Shown here: in pieces, positions 15,424 through 23,763 of the stretch
Position numbering within the stretch: the stretch's first letter is position 1
How the letters are laid out: the number at the start of each line of letters is the position of its first letter
Assembly (NCBI GenBank): GCA_900546085.1
Contig: URBS01000009.1
Location: 1 to 33,159, forward strand
Source: an uncultured Collinsella sp.
Lineage (GTDB): Bacteria; Actinomycetota; Coriobacteriia; Coriobacteriales; Coriobacteriaceae
Direction of reading: 5' to 3'
Length of the DNA: 33,159 nt
Position numbers and translations under genes: made by a program
The notes under the pieces: model-generated
Told to the model about the DNA's origin: nothing
Seen by the model: the letters and a program-made list of their open reading frames with translations, nothing else
Database searches by the model: none

Positions 15424-16854
15424 TTAAGACAGGTCCTCACCATTCGTTTCAATGACATGCTTGTACCAGTCGAAGCTCTTCTTTTTGGAACGCTTGAGGG
15501 TGCCGTTGCCGGCGTCGTCGCGGTCCACATAGATAAAGCCATAGCGCTTGGACATCTCGCCCGTGCCGGCAGACACCAGGTCGATCGGGCCCCAGGTGGT
15601 GTAGCCCAGCAGGTCAACGCCGTCCTCGGTCACCGCATCGCGCATCGCGGCGATGTGCTGGCGCAGGTAGTCGATACGGTAGTCGTCGTTGATGGAGCCA
15701 TCCTCCTCGACAACATCCTTGGCGCCCAGGCCGTTCTCGACCACAAACAGCGGCTTCTGATAACGGTCGTACAGGTCGTTGAGGGTGATGCGGAAGCCCA
15801 GCGGATCGATGGCCCAGCCCCACTGGCTCTCCTGCAGATAGGGGTTCTTGGCGCCGGCGAAGGCGTTGCCCTTGGTCTTCTCGACATCGGGGTTATCGGC
15901 ACCGGCGGAGCAGCGGGTGGAGTAGTAGCTAAAGCTGATGAAGTCGACGGTGTTTTCGGCCAGAATCTCGCGGTCCTCGTCCGTCATGCCCACATCGATG
16001 CCCAGACGCTCGAGCTTCTTGACGGCATAGGCCGGATAGTAGCCGCGGCTCTGGACGTCGACAAAGAAATAGTTGCTCTGGTTGTCAATCTGCGCCTGGC
16101 GCACATCGCCCGGACGGCAGCTGTAGGGGTAGTAGCTACCTGCGGCGAGCATGCAGCCGATCTTGACCTCGGGGTCGATTTCGTGGGCGATCTTGGTTGC
16201 CCAAGCGCTGGCGACGAGCTCGTTGTGGGCGGCCAGGTACTCGACGGCCTCCTTGTTCTCGCCCTCCTCAAAGACCAGACCGGCACCCATAAACGGCAGG
16301 TGCAAGATCATATTGATCTCGTTAAAGGTGAGCCAGTACTTTACCAGGCCCTTGTAGCGGGTGAAGATCGTGGTCGCGAGGTTCTTGTAGAAGTCGATGA
16401 GCTTGCGGTTGCGCCAGCCTCCGTACTCCTTGATGAGGTGAATCGGGCAGTCGAAGTGCGTGATGGTCACGAGCGGCTCGATGCCGTGCGCCTGGCACTC
16501 GCGGAACACGTCCTCGTAGAAGGCCAGGCCGGCCTCGTTGGGCTCGGTCTCGTCACCGTTGGGGAAGATGCGGGTCCACGCCAGGCTCATGCGGAAGGTC
16601 TTAAAGCCCATCTCGGCAAAGAGGGCGATGTCCTCCTTGTAGTGGTGGTAGAAATCGATGCCGGTCTGCGCGGGGTAGTAATAACCGTCCTCGAAGTCGA
16701 GCATCTTGCGCTGGCCGGAGACCACCGCGTAGCGCTCGGGGCCGTGCGGCGCCACGTCCACGTTGGCCAAGCCGCGGCCGTCCACGTTGTAGGCACCCTC
16801 GCACTGGTTGGCAGCCGTTGCGCCGCCCCACAGGAAGTCTTTACGGAAAGCCAT
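15424..16854 (-). CDS. 6-phospho-beta-glucosidase, GH1
   Basis: A 476-residue glycoside hydrolase family 1 enzyme that cleaves phosphorylated beta-glucosides delivered by a PTS. It begins with FLWGGATAANQCEGAY (7-22). The acid/base is Glu179 in TFNEIN and the nucleophile is Glu373 in VVENGLG. Ser428, Lys436 and Tyr438 in the VSAGTGEMSKRYGF segment match the 6-phosphate-binding triad of phospho-glucosidases. It is full length. AAAGGAT lies about 8 bases before ATG 16854. Intracellular. It is separated from the DUF4867 gene by a 351-base repeat-filled gap, so it may have its own promoter, but it fits the upstream EIIBC/antiterminator system and possibly the EIIBC at 1683. Confidence 0.95.
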   Translation of the reverse strand: MAFRKDFLWGGATAANQCEGAYNVDGRGLANVDVAPHGPERYAVVSGQRKMLDFEDGYYYPAQTGIDFYHHYKEDIALFAEMGFKTFRMSLAWTRIFPNGDETEPNEAGLAFYEDVFRECQAHGIEPLVTITHFDCPIHLIKEYGGWRNRKLIDFYKNLATTIFTRYKGLVKYWLTFNEINMILHLPFMGAGLVFEEGENKEAVEYLAAHNELVASAWATKIAHEIDPEVKIGCMLAAGSYYPYSCRPGDVRQAQIDNQSNYFFVDVQSRGYYPAYAVKKLERLGIDVGMTDEDREILAENTVDFISFSYYSTRCSAGADNPDVEKTKGNAFAGAKNPYLQESQWGWAIDPLGFRITLNDLYDRYQKPLFVVENGLGAKDVVEEDGSINDDYRIDYLRQHIAAMRDAVTEDGVDLLGYTTWGPIDLVSAGTGEMSKRYGFIYVDRDDAGNGTLKRSKKKSFDWYKHVIETNGEDLS

Positions 16855-17001
16855 ACATCGATCCTTTCATACGCTGCTTGTCGTAGCTTCAGTATCCCCG
16901 CAAACAGCGCGCTGCTCAACGACAGCGGCGCAGGCCGACACTTCTTTTCGCGCACAGGCGCCCCGCAGCCGCCCCCGTCTGACACTTTTTGATACCGCCG
17001 C

Positions 17002-17046
17002 CCCAAACCACCACAAAGGGGACAGGCACCTTTGTGGTGGTTTGGG
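17002..17046. repeat. Perfect 18-base inverted repeat with GGGGACAG in its loop region
   Basis: Arms 17002-17019 and 17029-17046 (start CCCAAACCACCACAAAGG) with a 9-base loop. GGGGACAG spans 17018-17025. The same 8-mer, on the opposite strand, occurs in the repeats at 124-131 and 23776-23783. Confidence 0.75.
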
Positions 17047-17049
17047 CCC

Positions 17050-17110
17050 GGTTTGTCTCGATCTGTAACAGGTAGGCCGCCAAAACCGGGCCTGGTGTTA
17101 CAGATCGAGA
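17050..17110. repeat. Hairpin repeat, TCTGTAACA/TGTTACAGA family, copy 1
   Basis: Perfect 15-base arms 17056-17070 and 17096-17110 (TCTCGATCTGTAACA and its complement). The left side, from GGTTTGTCT to AGGTAG, recurs at 17131-17156. Inner bases GGCCCGGTTT and AAACCGGGCC offer an alternative pairing. Confidence 0.75.
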
Positions 17111-17130
17111 TCTTTCGGGCAGCCCTCTAC

Positions 17131-17196
17131 GGTTTGTCTAAATCTGTAACAGGTAGAGACGATTTAGCCCGCTAGATGTTACAGATCGAGACAAAC
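17131..17196. repeat. Hairpin repeat, TCTGTAACA/TGTTACAGA family, copy 2
   Basis: Arms 17132-17151 and 17177-17196 pair over 20 bases with two mismatches. It is a tandem relative of the repeat at 17050-17110 and ends 10 bases from the stop codon of the DUF4867 gene. Confidence 0.75.
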
Positions 17197-17205
17197 AGGA
17201 AGCCC

Positions 17206-17850
17206 CTAGTCGCAGGTGATGTCGAGGTTTTTGCCGATGAGGCCCACGTAACCGCCCTCGGCCGCCTTGGGGCTGTCGGCGTGGCAGAGGACCCACTTGT
17301 CGGCCTTCCAGTAGCAGTAGCTGTCACCGGCGGCAGGCATGTCGGCTGCAGCCTCGGGGCGCGGGCCGTTGGTGCCCGCCGGCAGCGCCACCATCACCTG
17401 AAAGCCGCCGTCGTCGACCATGCAGGGCGTGTAGTGAAGCGTGGTGGCGTAAACCTCGACGAGCGTGCCGGCGGGCGCGCGAAAGGCCTTGACCTGAGCG
17501 GTGTCGAGCTTGCCGTCGACAATTTGCTCGCGCTTGGCCAGCAGCAGAATAAAGTCGCGCGCACCCAAATTAAACTCACTGGCACGGTGATACTCCAGAC
17601 AGTTGAGGCGCGTGTTGTGGCCGTTGCACCAGCCCGGCTGGAACGGACGGCCGCCGTACATGAGCAGGCCGAGCGTGTCGACACCCTCAACCTGCTCGAG
17701 CTCGGGTGCGGAGGCCACGTACTTGGTGCCCTCGGGAATGGGAGTAGCCGCAAGCGCCTCGACAAGCGGGGCGGTCAGGTTGGACGGCACGTCGTCCCAC
17801 ACGCGACCATAGGATTTGAACTCGGGATCTGATACAGAGTAGATATGCAT
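17206..17850 (-). CDS. DUF4867 family protein
   Basis: A 214-residue soluble protein of the DUF4867 family, which is often found in sugar-catabolic loci; its reaction is not established to my knowledge. It has a cupin-like run of beta strands with NGHNTRLNCLEYHRASEFN (about 83-101) and VEVYATTLHYTPC, where His and Glu residues could bind a metal. The family fold was judged from memory. ATG 17850 follows CAGGAG; an upstream in-frame start at 17886 has no support. It is 123 bases after the esterase and on the same strand as the PTS genes. A sugar isomerase or mutarotase-like role is possible but unproven. Confidence 0.75.
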   Translation of the reverse strand: MHIYSVSDPEFKSYGRVWDDVPSNLTAPLVEALAATPIPEGTKYVASAPELEQVEGVDTLGLLMYGGRPFQPGWCNGHNTRLNCLEYHRASEFNLGARDFILLLAKREQIVDGKLDTAQVKAFRAPAGTLVEVYATTLHYTPCMVDDGGFQVMVALPAGTNGPRPEAAADMPAAGDSYCYWKADKWVLCHADSPKAAEGGYVGLIGKNLDITCD

Positions 17851-17973
17851 GTTCGCTCCTGTTCGTTTATGTGACAGTATGAACATTCTAGAACATCATT
17901 CATCCACGACCACGATCAATACCGAAAACATTGCATGACGAAATCACCCGCTCAAAAAGCGACATGCAGCTTC

Positions 17974-18954
17974 CTAGTCGAGATAATCTTTAAGAAACTC
18001 AATAACGCTCATACACCAGTAGTCGGTCTCCGGCGCATGGGGCTTCATCAATGCGTGCCCCCCTTCTGAATACATGACTCCCTCATGGTGTACTCCAGCT
18101 GCAGCCAGAGCATCGACCATCTTTTCATAATTGTCGGGCGATACAATATCATCGTCAGCGCATTGCCAAAGATATGTCGGAGGATACTGCTCCCACACAT
18201 GCTGATTAATACAGAAATCATCGAGCGAGTCGCGACCAGCCCCGCCGCACACCGAATCAAGAAATCTATTGTCTGATGCGTTCTCAAAGCCACGAAGATC
18301 AATCGGTGCATAACACAGGACCAAGGCTTTGGGTGCCTCGCATCCGTAGGACGCAAATCCCTTGTTGTCCGTCCCCCACTCGGCAGTTAAATGCGCACCA
18401 GCAGAAAAGCCGATAACTGCATAACTTTTTGCGACATTAAATTTCGCTGAATTCTCGAAGACAAAACGGACAGCTCGATTTAAATCGTCGATTGGACGCG
18501 GCATCAAAGGCTCGACCCTCACCCTGTATGACAGCACGAACACGTTATAGCCCGCATCGTTGAGCTCGGGGGCAACGGGAAAGCCTTCCATTTGATGACA
18601 AACGCTCTGATAACCTCCGCCCGAAACCGCAATGATAAAGGGAGCCCCGGGTCTCCCGGGAAAGAAGAACAGTTTCGTGTTGCGTCGAGTCGGATCACGG
18701 ATGCAGTCGGCTTCATCCCATATATCGTAGGCAACTTGCCTCCCGTCATCCACGAGCTCGACAATCCGATTCAATCCACGCAAAACGCGAGTAGTTTCAT
18801 ATGGATTAGCATCAGAATTCATATGAGACACGATGGGTTTATTCCACATGCGCTCCCAAGTTGAAGGCCGGCAAAGCATAAGGTGCTCGCCAAAGCCAGC
18901 GAACTCAGGAAGGAGCGCGATTTCGCCAAACGTCATATCGGCTGTAATTGTCAT
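17974..18954 (-). CDS. Alpha/beta-hydrolase, carbohydrate-esterase-like
   Basis: A 326-residue serine hydrolase of the esterase/lipase type. The oxyanion motif SGGG lies at 111-114, nucleophile Ser184 in VIGFSAGAHL, Asp268 or Asp269 in CADDDIVSP and His300 in SEGGHAL. No signal peptide. It resembles acetyl-xylan-esterase-like proteins found beside PTS permeases, so it probably deacylates an imported sugar. GGAGTGA lies before ATG 18954. A terminator-like hairpin (18968-19009) sits directly upstream of its ribosome site. Codon use is visibly AT-richer than in the neighbouring GH1 gene, as in the next two genes. Confidence 0.85.
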   Translation of the reverse strand: MTITADMTFGEIALLPEFAGFGEHLMLCRPSTWERMWNKPIVSHMNSDANPYETTRVLRGLNRIVELVDDGRQVAYDIWDEADCIRDPTRRNTKLFFFPGRPGAPFIIAVSGGGYQSVCHQMEGFPVAPELNDAGYNVFVLSYRVRVEPLMPRPIDDLNRAVRFVFENSAKFNVAKSYAVIGFSAGAHLTAEWGTDNKGFASYGCEAPKALVLCYAPIDLRGFENASDNRFLDSVCGGAGRDSLDDFCINQHVWEQYPPTYLWQCADDDIVSPDNYEKMVDALAAAGVHHEGVMYSEGGHALMKPHAPETDYWCMSVIEFLKDYLD

Positions 18955-18967
18955 AGCTAGTCACTCC

Positions 18968-19009
18968 AAAAATGAGGGTGGGCTCGCGTGAATCAACGGC
19001 AAGCCCACC
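18968..19009 (-). terminator. Terminator-like hairpin between the second EIIBC gene and the esterase
   Basis: Arms GGTGGGCT (18977-18984) and AGCCCACC (19002-19009). On the minus strand it is followed by CTCATTTTT. The T run touches the esterase ribosome site, so this may be a read-through terminator that sets the ratio of permease to esterase. Confidence 0.65.
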
Positions 19010-19059
19010 ACATGCAATCTGCCGCGGGGTTTTCGGCAGCTTACATCCCAAATAATTGT

Positions 19060-20430
19060 CTACTCCACTACTGCCTCTTCATCAGGGCGATACAGGATGT
19101 AAACGAGAACGAAGTTAAGAATTAAACCGACGACATTGCAAAGAATTGCGCCGATGAGGCTGCTCATATCACCAGAAGGATCCATATAACCGGGGAAGCT
19201 AAAAATGCCGCTCGACGTCATAACGAACGTACAGGTGTTGAAAATCGCCGGGATAACAGCACTGATTGCTCCGGCGACCATGGAAGCGATAATGATCTTC
19301 TTGTGCTCCAAGATGATGCCGTACAGCGCCGGTTCCGTAATCCCGAAAAAGCCCGTAATGGCACAGCTGAACCCAAGACTCTTTTCACTCGGGTCCTTCG
19401 AGCGGAGGGCAAACGCCAAACAAGCGCCGACAACACCCATGCTGCAGCAGAGAAGTCCAAGGATAGGATCGGAGCCGACGGTCATAATATTGTTGATGGA
19501 AAGCACGATCAGGGCCCAATGGAGTCCAAGGGGGATCATAACGAGACCGAATATCGGCCCGAGAATAACGCCGCAAAGGACGGGGCTGAACTGATAGACC
19601 GCCAGCACTGCAGTCGCAAGCAAAGAGCTCGCCTGCTGAATAACGGGGCCGATCACAAGGAGCGAGACGGGGGCGGCAACAGCAACCGTCAGGAACGGGA
19701 CGAGCGCAAATGCCACAACATCGGGAAGAACCGCCCGCAGCCACTTATTAAGAACGGATGCGAACCAAGCCGCCACGATAGCAGGAAACACCGTGGAGGA
19801 ATAGCTCACCATTGTGAACTTCATGCCGAGCAAATCCAGCGCATCGCCCGCTCCGGCCGCAGCAACGAAAGTCGGATAAATCAGGATTGCACCGAGTACC
19901 GCACCGATATATCGATCGGTTCCAAAGAACTGAGCAGCAGATGATCCGACAAGAACGGGCAGAAAATACATGCAGGCATTTCCCATGCCGTACAGCAGAG
20001 TGTATATTCCGCTCTCGGCGGAAACAGCACCCGCCGTCGTCAGAATACTAAGGACGGCGTTTATCATTCCGCATGCGATCAAGGCAGGAAGAACGGGCAT
20101 CATGATTCCGCTGATGAGCTTCATTAGCTTTCCCAGAAAGCCCTTAGTCTCTCCTTCGCTTGCCTCGGAATCTCCGGCATCAATCCCGGTTTCCTTGGCA
20201 ACGACTTCATAGACCTTATCGACCTTAGGTCCCACAATCACCTGATATTGCCCCGCGGAATGGCGAATGTCGATCACGCCATCAATCGCCTTGACTTTTG
20301 CATCGTCTACGATGCTTTCGTCCTTAAGGTTGAACCTTAAACGAGTCATGCAGTGAGCTACAAATGTAACGTTGTCTGCGCCGCCCACCATCTCGAGAAT
20401 CTCGGCAGCGAGCTTGGTTGTATCTGCCAT
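19060..20430 (-). CDS. PTS glucose/beta-glucoside family transporter, EIIBC fusion (second)
   Basis: A 456-residue permease. The EIIB domain (1-85) has phospho-Cys27 in HCMTRLRF; an acidic linker (about 90-105) leads to an EIIC domain with about ten hydrophobic segments and the motif FGITEPALYG. No EIIA is present. The start is chosen as ATG 20430 (MADTTKLAAEIL), with GGGAGA about 10 bases upstream; the in-frame ATGs at 20439 and 20448 are less likely. It follows the PRD antiterminator by 68 bases and is probably controlled by it. With the GH1 enzyme it would form a beta-glucoside uptake system. The exact substrate is unknown. Confidence 0.93.
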   Translation of the reverse strand: MADTTKLAAEILEMVGGADNVTFVAHCMTRLRFNLKDESIVDDAKVKAIDGVIDIRHSAGQYQVIVGPKVDKVYEVVAKETGIDAGDSEASEGETKGFLGKLMKLISGIMMPVLPALIACGMINAVLSILTTAGAVSAESGIYTLLYGMGNACMYFLPVLVGSSAAQFFGTDRYIGAVLGAILIYPTFVAAAGAGDALDLLGMKFTMVSYSSTVFPAIVAAWFASVLNKWLRAVLPDVVAFALVPFLTVAVAAPVSLLVIGPVIQQASSLLATAVLAVYQFSPVLCGVILGPIFGLVMIPLGLHWALIVLSINNIMTVGSDPILGLLCCSMGVVGACLAFALRSKDPSEKSLGFSCAITGFFGITEPALYGIILEHKKIIIASMVAGAISAVIPAIFNTCTFVMTSSGIFSFPGYMDPSGDMSSLIGAILCNVVGLILNFVLVYILYRPDEEAVVE

Positions 20431-20498
20431 AAATACCATTTCTCCCATGTTGAGTTTTATATGTAACCATCAGCAAAGCGCGCGCCTTTGCCAACTAA

Positions 20499-21338
20499 TT
20501 ACCTTGTTTTCGATGCAATTCGATTGATATGCATCATGAGGTAGAGTCTTTCTTCGTCTATAAGTTCCCGCCCCGTCAGTCGGCTGAGAACAGAAGCAAT
20601 ATCATCGGCGCACATTGATGCCACCGGATATTCTTTTTTGAGCGAGAGGTACATCTTGCGGTTGTCGCTCACGATGCTTTCGCCAGAGTTCAACCTATTG
20701 AATAAGTACTGAAGATGGGTTGCGAACCTTGCGTAATCGAAACCTTCCCGATCAACTTGAATGCCAAGCCGATTTTCAACAGCAACGGTTGACTCCTCCA
20801 GAACACGATCGTAGATATCCGCGCTAAACTCTTTAACTACTTCGCATGAGTCCGAATCGGCCATGTTATTGATAAACGCCATGGCAATTCCAACTGCCTC
20901 ATGAGCTGGAAGCCTAACGTTAAGACGTTTCCTGATTATCTTAAGTGCATACTCGCCGATTCTAAATTCGACGGGATATTGTTGGCGGACATCAAACGAT
21001 AAAGGCATGCGGACAACGATATTTTGCTCTTTGCGCTTAACCGCATACGCGATATGGTCCGCAAGGATAAACGGCAAATTAGGGCTCACCTCATAAGACA
21101 GCAAACCTGTCGACATATCAATAACATCCGAGGTAAGCTCGAGAAGCTCGTCGGGGACCTCGTCAACGAGAGCGATGTAGCGAGAGCTAACGTTATAAAA
21201 CGTTCGTTGAATCTCCGAAAGAGGGACCTCGTCTCCGACATTCTTAAACCCCAGACCACGGCCGAATGCAACCAACTGTCTGCCATTTCCATCGACGCAG
21301 AGGACAGCGCTGGTATTAATTCGTTTAACAATTTCCAT
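20499..21338 (-). CDS. BglG/LicT-family PRD transcription antiterminator
   Basis: A 279-residue RNA-binding antiterminator. Residues 1-55 form the co-antiterminator domain (MEIVKRINTSAVLCVD, GRGLGFKNVGDEV). PRD1 contains His95 (LADHIAY) and His146 (LPAHEAVGIAMAFINN); PRD2 contains His208 (FATHLQYLFNRL) and His270 (LMMHINRI). These four histidines are the PTS-phosphorylated positions of the family. GGGGGG lies just before ATG 21338. The 5' leader forms a strong attenuator hairpin (21359-21418), so the protein probably controls its own operon and the EIIBC gene behind it. Confidence 0.95.
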   Translation of the reverse strand: MEIVKRINTSAVLCVDGNGRQLVAFGRGLGFKNVGDEVPLSEIQRTFYNVSSRYIALVDEVPDELLELTSDVIDMSTGLLSYEVSPNLPFILADHIAYAVKRKEQNIVVRMPLSFDVRQQYPVEFRIGEYALKIIRKRLNVRLPAHEAVGIAMAFINNMADSDSCEVVKEFSADIYDRVLEESTVAVENRLGIQVDREGFDYARFATHLQYLFNRLNSGESIVSDNRKMYLSLKKEYPVASMCADDIASVLSRLTGRELIDEERLYLMMHINRIASKTR

Positions 21339-21358
21339 GTGTCCCCCCCTAAACAGAA

Positions 21359-21418
21359 CAAGGCTCCCGAAGCAGAATCCGACAATCAATGTCGACAGAT
21401 GCTGCTTCAGGAGCCTTG
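21359..21418 (-). promoter_or_regulatory. Attenuator hairpin in the antiterminator leader, with RAT-like 5' flank
   Basis: A 17-base stem (21359-21375 and 21402-21418) that pairs fully in the minus-strand RNA with one G-U, followed by GTTCTGTTT. Just before and into its first arm the transcript reads CAGGCAAGGCTC, which resembles the 3' half of the ribonucleic antiterminator target of LicT-type proteins. The 5' half is poor (GAGTGATATT), so the target is a candidate only. Confidence 0.65.
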
Positions 21419-21538
21419 CCTGAATATCACTCTGAGGACTAGTTTAAGCGAGCTAGTGCTAATGACCTCGAATAAACACTTCTAAACAGTTAAACGGTCG
21501 ATATCTCCGTGTGAACGGTTTGGAGGCAGAGGGCGGCC

Positions 21539-22027
21539 CTATGCCTGCTGGTAGTGCAGGTGCTTCTCGTCGATATTGGCCAGGTCGCGGTCGAGATAAC
21601 GGCGCGCGAGCCAGTTTGCCATGGGGAGGTTCTGGTCCAGATAGTTACCGCACTCCTCGGGAGCGGCGCCGGGGATATCGCCCTCAAAGCCCGCGACAAA
21701 CTCGAACAGCTCGCGCACGAGCGGCAAGATCTCCTCGCTCGTCAGCTCACCAAAGACAACCAGGTAAAAGCCCGTGCGGCAGCCCATGGGGCCAAAGTAG
21801 ACAATGCGGCTCGACCACTCGGCATGATTGCGGAGGAACGTGGCACCCAGATGCTCGATGGTGTGGCACTCCGCCGTGTTCATAACTGGCTCCTTGTTGG
21901 GCGTGGTCAGGCGCAGGTCAAAGGTGGTGACGGCGGCGCCGGTCGCCGGATCGCGGTCGATGCGGCTCACATACACGCCGGGCTCGAGCAGCAGATGGTC
22001 AACGGAAAAACTCGCGATGCGCTCCAT
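21539..22027 (-). CDS. luxS: S-ribosylhomocysteine lyase LuxS
   Basis: A 162-residue enzyme that splits S-ribosylhomocysteine into homocysteine and the AI-2 precursor DPD. Zinc ligands His55 and His59 (ECHTIEHL) and Cys126 (EECGNY) are present, with catalytic Cys83 in GPMGCRTG and Glu58 as general base. Full family length. GAGAGGAT lies about 7 bases before ATG 22027. A long palindromic repeat (22042-22124) ends right at this ribosome site. It is monocistronic unless the kinase operon reads through. Confidence 0.97.
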   Translation of the reverse strand: MERIASFSVDHLLLEPGVYVSRIDRDPATGAAVTTFDLRLTTPNKEPVMNTAECHTIEHLGATFLRNHAEWSSRIVYFGPMGCRTGFYLVVFGELTSEEILPLVRELFEFVAGFEGDIPGAAPEECGNYLDQNLPMANWLARRYLDRDLANIDEKHLHYQQA

Positions 22028-22041
22028 GGCAGATCCTCTCG

Positions 22042-22124
22042 GTAGTCAAATTTGGGACGGGGCTCTTTTAGCTGGTTCGAATGATCGCACCAATCATACC
22101 AGTCAAAAAAGCCCCATCCCAAAT
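22042..22124. repeat. Long palindrome of the GGGACGGGGCTTTTTT family
   Basis: Arms 22050-22076 and 22098-22124 pair over 27 bases with four mismatches. The segment 22042-22073 recurs almost exactly, in reverse orientation, at 28412-28442 (one indel and one substitution in about 31 bases), where it forms part of a terminator. Here it separates luxS from the FGGY kinase gene and abuts the luxS ribosome site. Confidence 0.75.
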
Positions 22125-22163
22125 GAGCTGCCCGGGAATAGCCTGCGGGCGCCGCGCAGCCGC

Positions 22164-23651
22164 CTAGGCAGTGTAGGCGATGGTCGCGTCGACGGCGTGA
22201 CGCCAGCCGGCGATCTTTTTGGCTTCGTCGGCGGACATGGCAGGCTCCACGATGCCGCGAGCGCCGTAGACGTCAACGACGTCGCGCGTGTACATGCCCA
22301 GCGCAATGCCGCAGGCCCAGGCCGCACCCAGACCGCTCATCTCGTCGTTGCTCGCGATGCGGATGGGCGAGCCAACCAAGTCGCTCTCAAACTGCATCAG
22401 GTACGCGTCGCGCGTGGGGCCGCCGTCAACACGAAGCTCGGCCAGTGCCGCGCCCGAATCCTCGACCATCGCATCAATCACGTCAAAGATTTGATAGGCG
22501 ATCGACTCGTCGGCGGCCTTTACGAACTCCGCACGGCCCGTGGTGCGCGTCATGCCAAAGACGCAGCCCTCGGCATCGCTCGCCCAGTGTGGCGCGCCCA
22601 GGCCGGTAAACGCCGGCACAAAGTAGACGCGGCTCGCCGGATTGGCGGCGTAGCACAGGTCGGTGACTTCCTCGGGATTGTTGATGAGCTCCAGGTCGTC
22701 GCGCAGCCAGGTCTTGACAGCGCCCGCGTAGCTCACGTTGCCCTCGAGCACGTACTCGGTCACACCGTCCATACGCCACGCAAGCGAGCTCGAAAGCCCG
22801 TGCGAGCTGGCGACGAACTCGTCGCCGACGTTCATCATGACCGAGCTGCCGGTGCCATAGGTCGCCTTGGCCATGCCGCGGCTATGGCAGCCCTGGGCAA
22901 ACAAGGCGGCATGGCTGTCGCCGAGCACGCCGTGAATGGGCACGGGCGCCGGCAAAAAGCCGCCCAGGTTCGTCATGCCGAACAGGCCATCGGAATCGGT
23001 CACCTGCGGCAGGCAAGCCGAATCGACGCCAAAGGCCTCGCACACCGGCTCGCTCCAGCAGCCACGGCGCAGGTCAAAGAGCTGCGTGCGGCTGGCATTG
23101 GACCAGTCGCAGCGAAACTCCGCGCCGCCCGTGAGCGTCCAGACCACCCAGGCATCGATGGTGCCCAGGCACAGCTCGCCCGCCGCAGCGGCCTCAGCAG
23201 CCGCGGGAACGTTCGCGAGGATCCAGGCCATCTTGCCCGCCGGATAGTAGGGCGAGAGCACCAGACCCGTCGTGTCACGCACCAGCTCGGCCACGCCTTC
23301 GCGCGCAGCCAGCTCGTCGCACAGCTCGCGGGCGCGAGCGCACTGCCACACCACGGCATCGCACAGCGGCTCGCCCGTCGTGCGGCTCCAGGCAACGGTG
23401 GTCTCGCGCTGGTTGGAAATGCCAACGCCGGCGATGTCTGCCGGATCGACCCCGGTCTCCTCCACCACGGTGCGTGCCACAGCCAGCACGTTGGCGGCGA
23501 TCTCGGCCGGGTCATGGCTCACCCAGCCGGCCTCGTTGACAATCTGGCGATGTGAGCGGTCGGCGCGATGGATCAGATGGCCGCCCTCGTCCACCAGCAG
23601 CGCCTTAGTACCCTGTGTGGACTGATCGATTCCGATGATGTATTTGCTCAT
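22164..23651 (-). CDS. FGGY-family carbohydrate kinase, glycerol-kinase-like (apulose kinase candidate)
   Basis: A 495-residue ATP-dependent sugar kinase. The N-terminus has IIGIDQSTQGTKALL with Asp9. Residues equivalent to the glycerol contacts of E. coli GlpK are present: Arg82 and Glu83 in SNQRETT, Trp102 in VVWQCAR, Tyr135 in SPYYPAGK and catalytic Asp245 in LGDSHAALFAQ. YGTGSSVMMN and DGGPTRDAYLMQ follow. AGGAGAG precedes the ATG. It is the last gene of the isomerase/transketolase operon, 142 bases after the C subunit. By sequence it could be glycerol or dihydroxyacetone kinase. By context it could be a ketose kinase such as apulose kinase, which also belongs to FGGY. Confidence 0.88.
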   Translation of the reverse strand: MSKYIIGIDQSTQGTKALLVDEGGHLIHRADRSHRQIVNEAGWVSHDPAEIAANVLAVARTVVEETGVDPADIAGVGISNQRETTVAWSRTTGEPLCDAVVWQCARARELCDELAAREGVAELVRDTTGLVLSPYYPAGKMAWILANVPAAAEAAAAGELCLGTIDAWVVWTLTGGAEFRCDWSNASRTQLFDLRRGCWSEPVCEAFGVDSACLPQVTDSDGLFGMTNLGGFLPAPVPIHGVLGDSHAALFAQGCHSRGMAKATYGTGSSVMMNVGDEFVASSHGLSSSLAWRMDGVTEYVLEGNVSYAGAVKTWLRDDLELINNPEEVTDLCYAANPASRVYFVPAFTGLGAPHWASDAEGCVFGMTRTTGRAEFVKAADESIAYQIFDVIDAMVEDSGAALAELRVDGGPTRDAYLMQFESDLVGSPIRIASNDEMSGLGAAWACGIALGMYTRDVVDVYGARGIVEPAMSADEAKKIAGWRHAVDATIAYTA

Positions 23652-23763
23652 GTACTCTCCTGTCTCCCCCGTCGATTCAAAACTAAAACCCGACGGACAA
23701 GGAGCGAGTGGCCGACCGGCTCATGAGAGCGCAGCCGGCCTGCTCAGAATTCAACCTAAAAGG

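Larger units (their letters stand above)
16855..17205. other. Gene-free interval filled with three hairpin repeats
   Basis: This 351-base gap contains three palindromic repeats (listed separately) and the upstream region of the GH1 gene. No operator of the TAAACA type is present, and no convincing promoter could be placed. Confidence 0.7.

Noticed and set aside
15406..16992. 528-residue plus-strand open frame opposite the GH1 gene
   Set aside because: Val/Leu/Ala/Asp-rich mirror of the GH1 coding sequence; no ribosome site or motif.
17050..17196. Possible CRISPR array
   Set aside because: Only two related units, each internally palindromic over long arms, with no regular spacers and no cas genes.
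21828..23555. 575-residue plus-strand open frame
   Set aside because: It lies antisense to luxS and the FGGY kinase and reads through their intergenic repeat. The translation is Arg/Ala/His-rich without domains.
22164..23651. Plain annotation as glycerol kinase GlpK
   Set aside because: Contact residues fit glycerol, but the N-terminal DQSTQGTK differs from the GlpK DQGTTSSR pattern and the operon has isomerase and transketolase genes with no glycerol facilitator or dehydrogenase. Kept as an alternative only.
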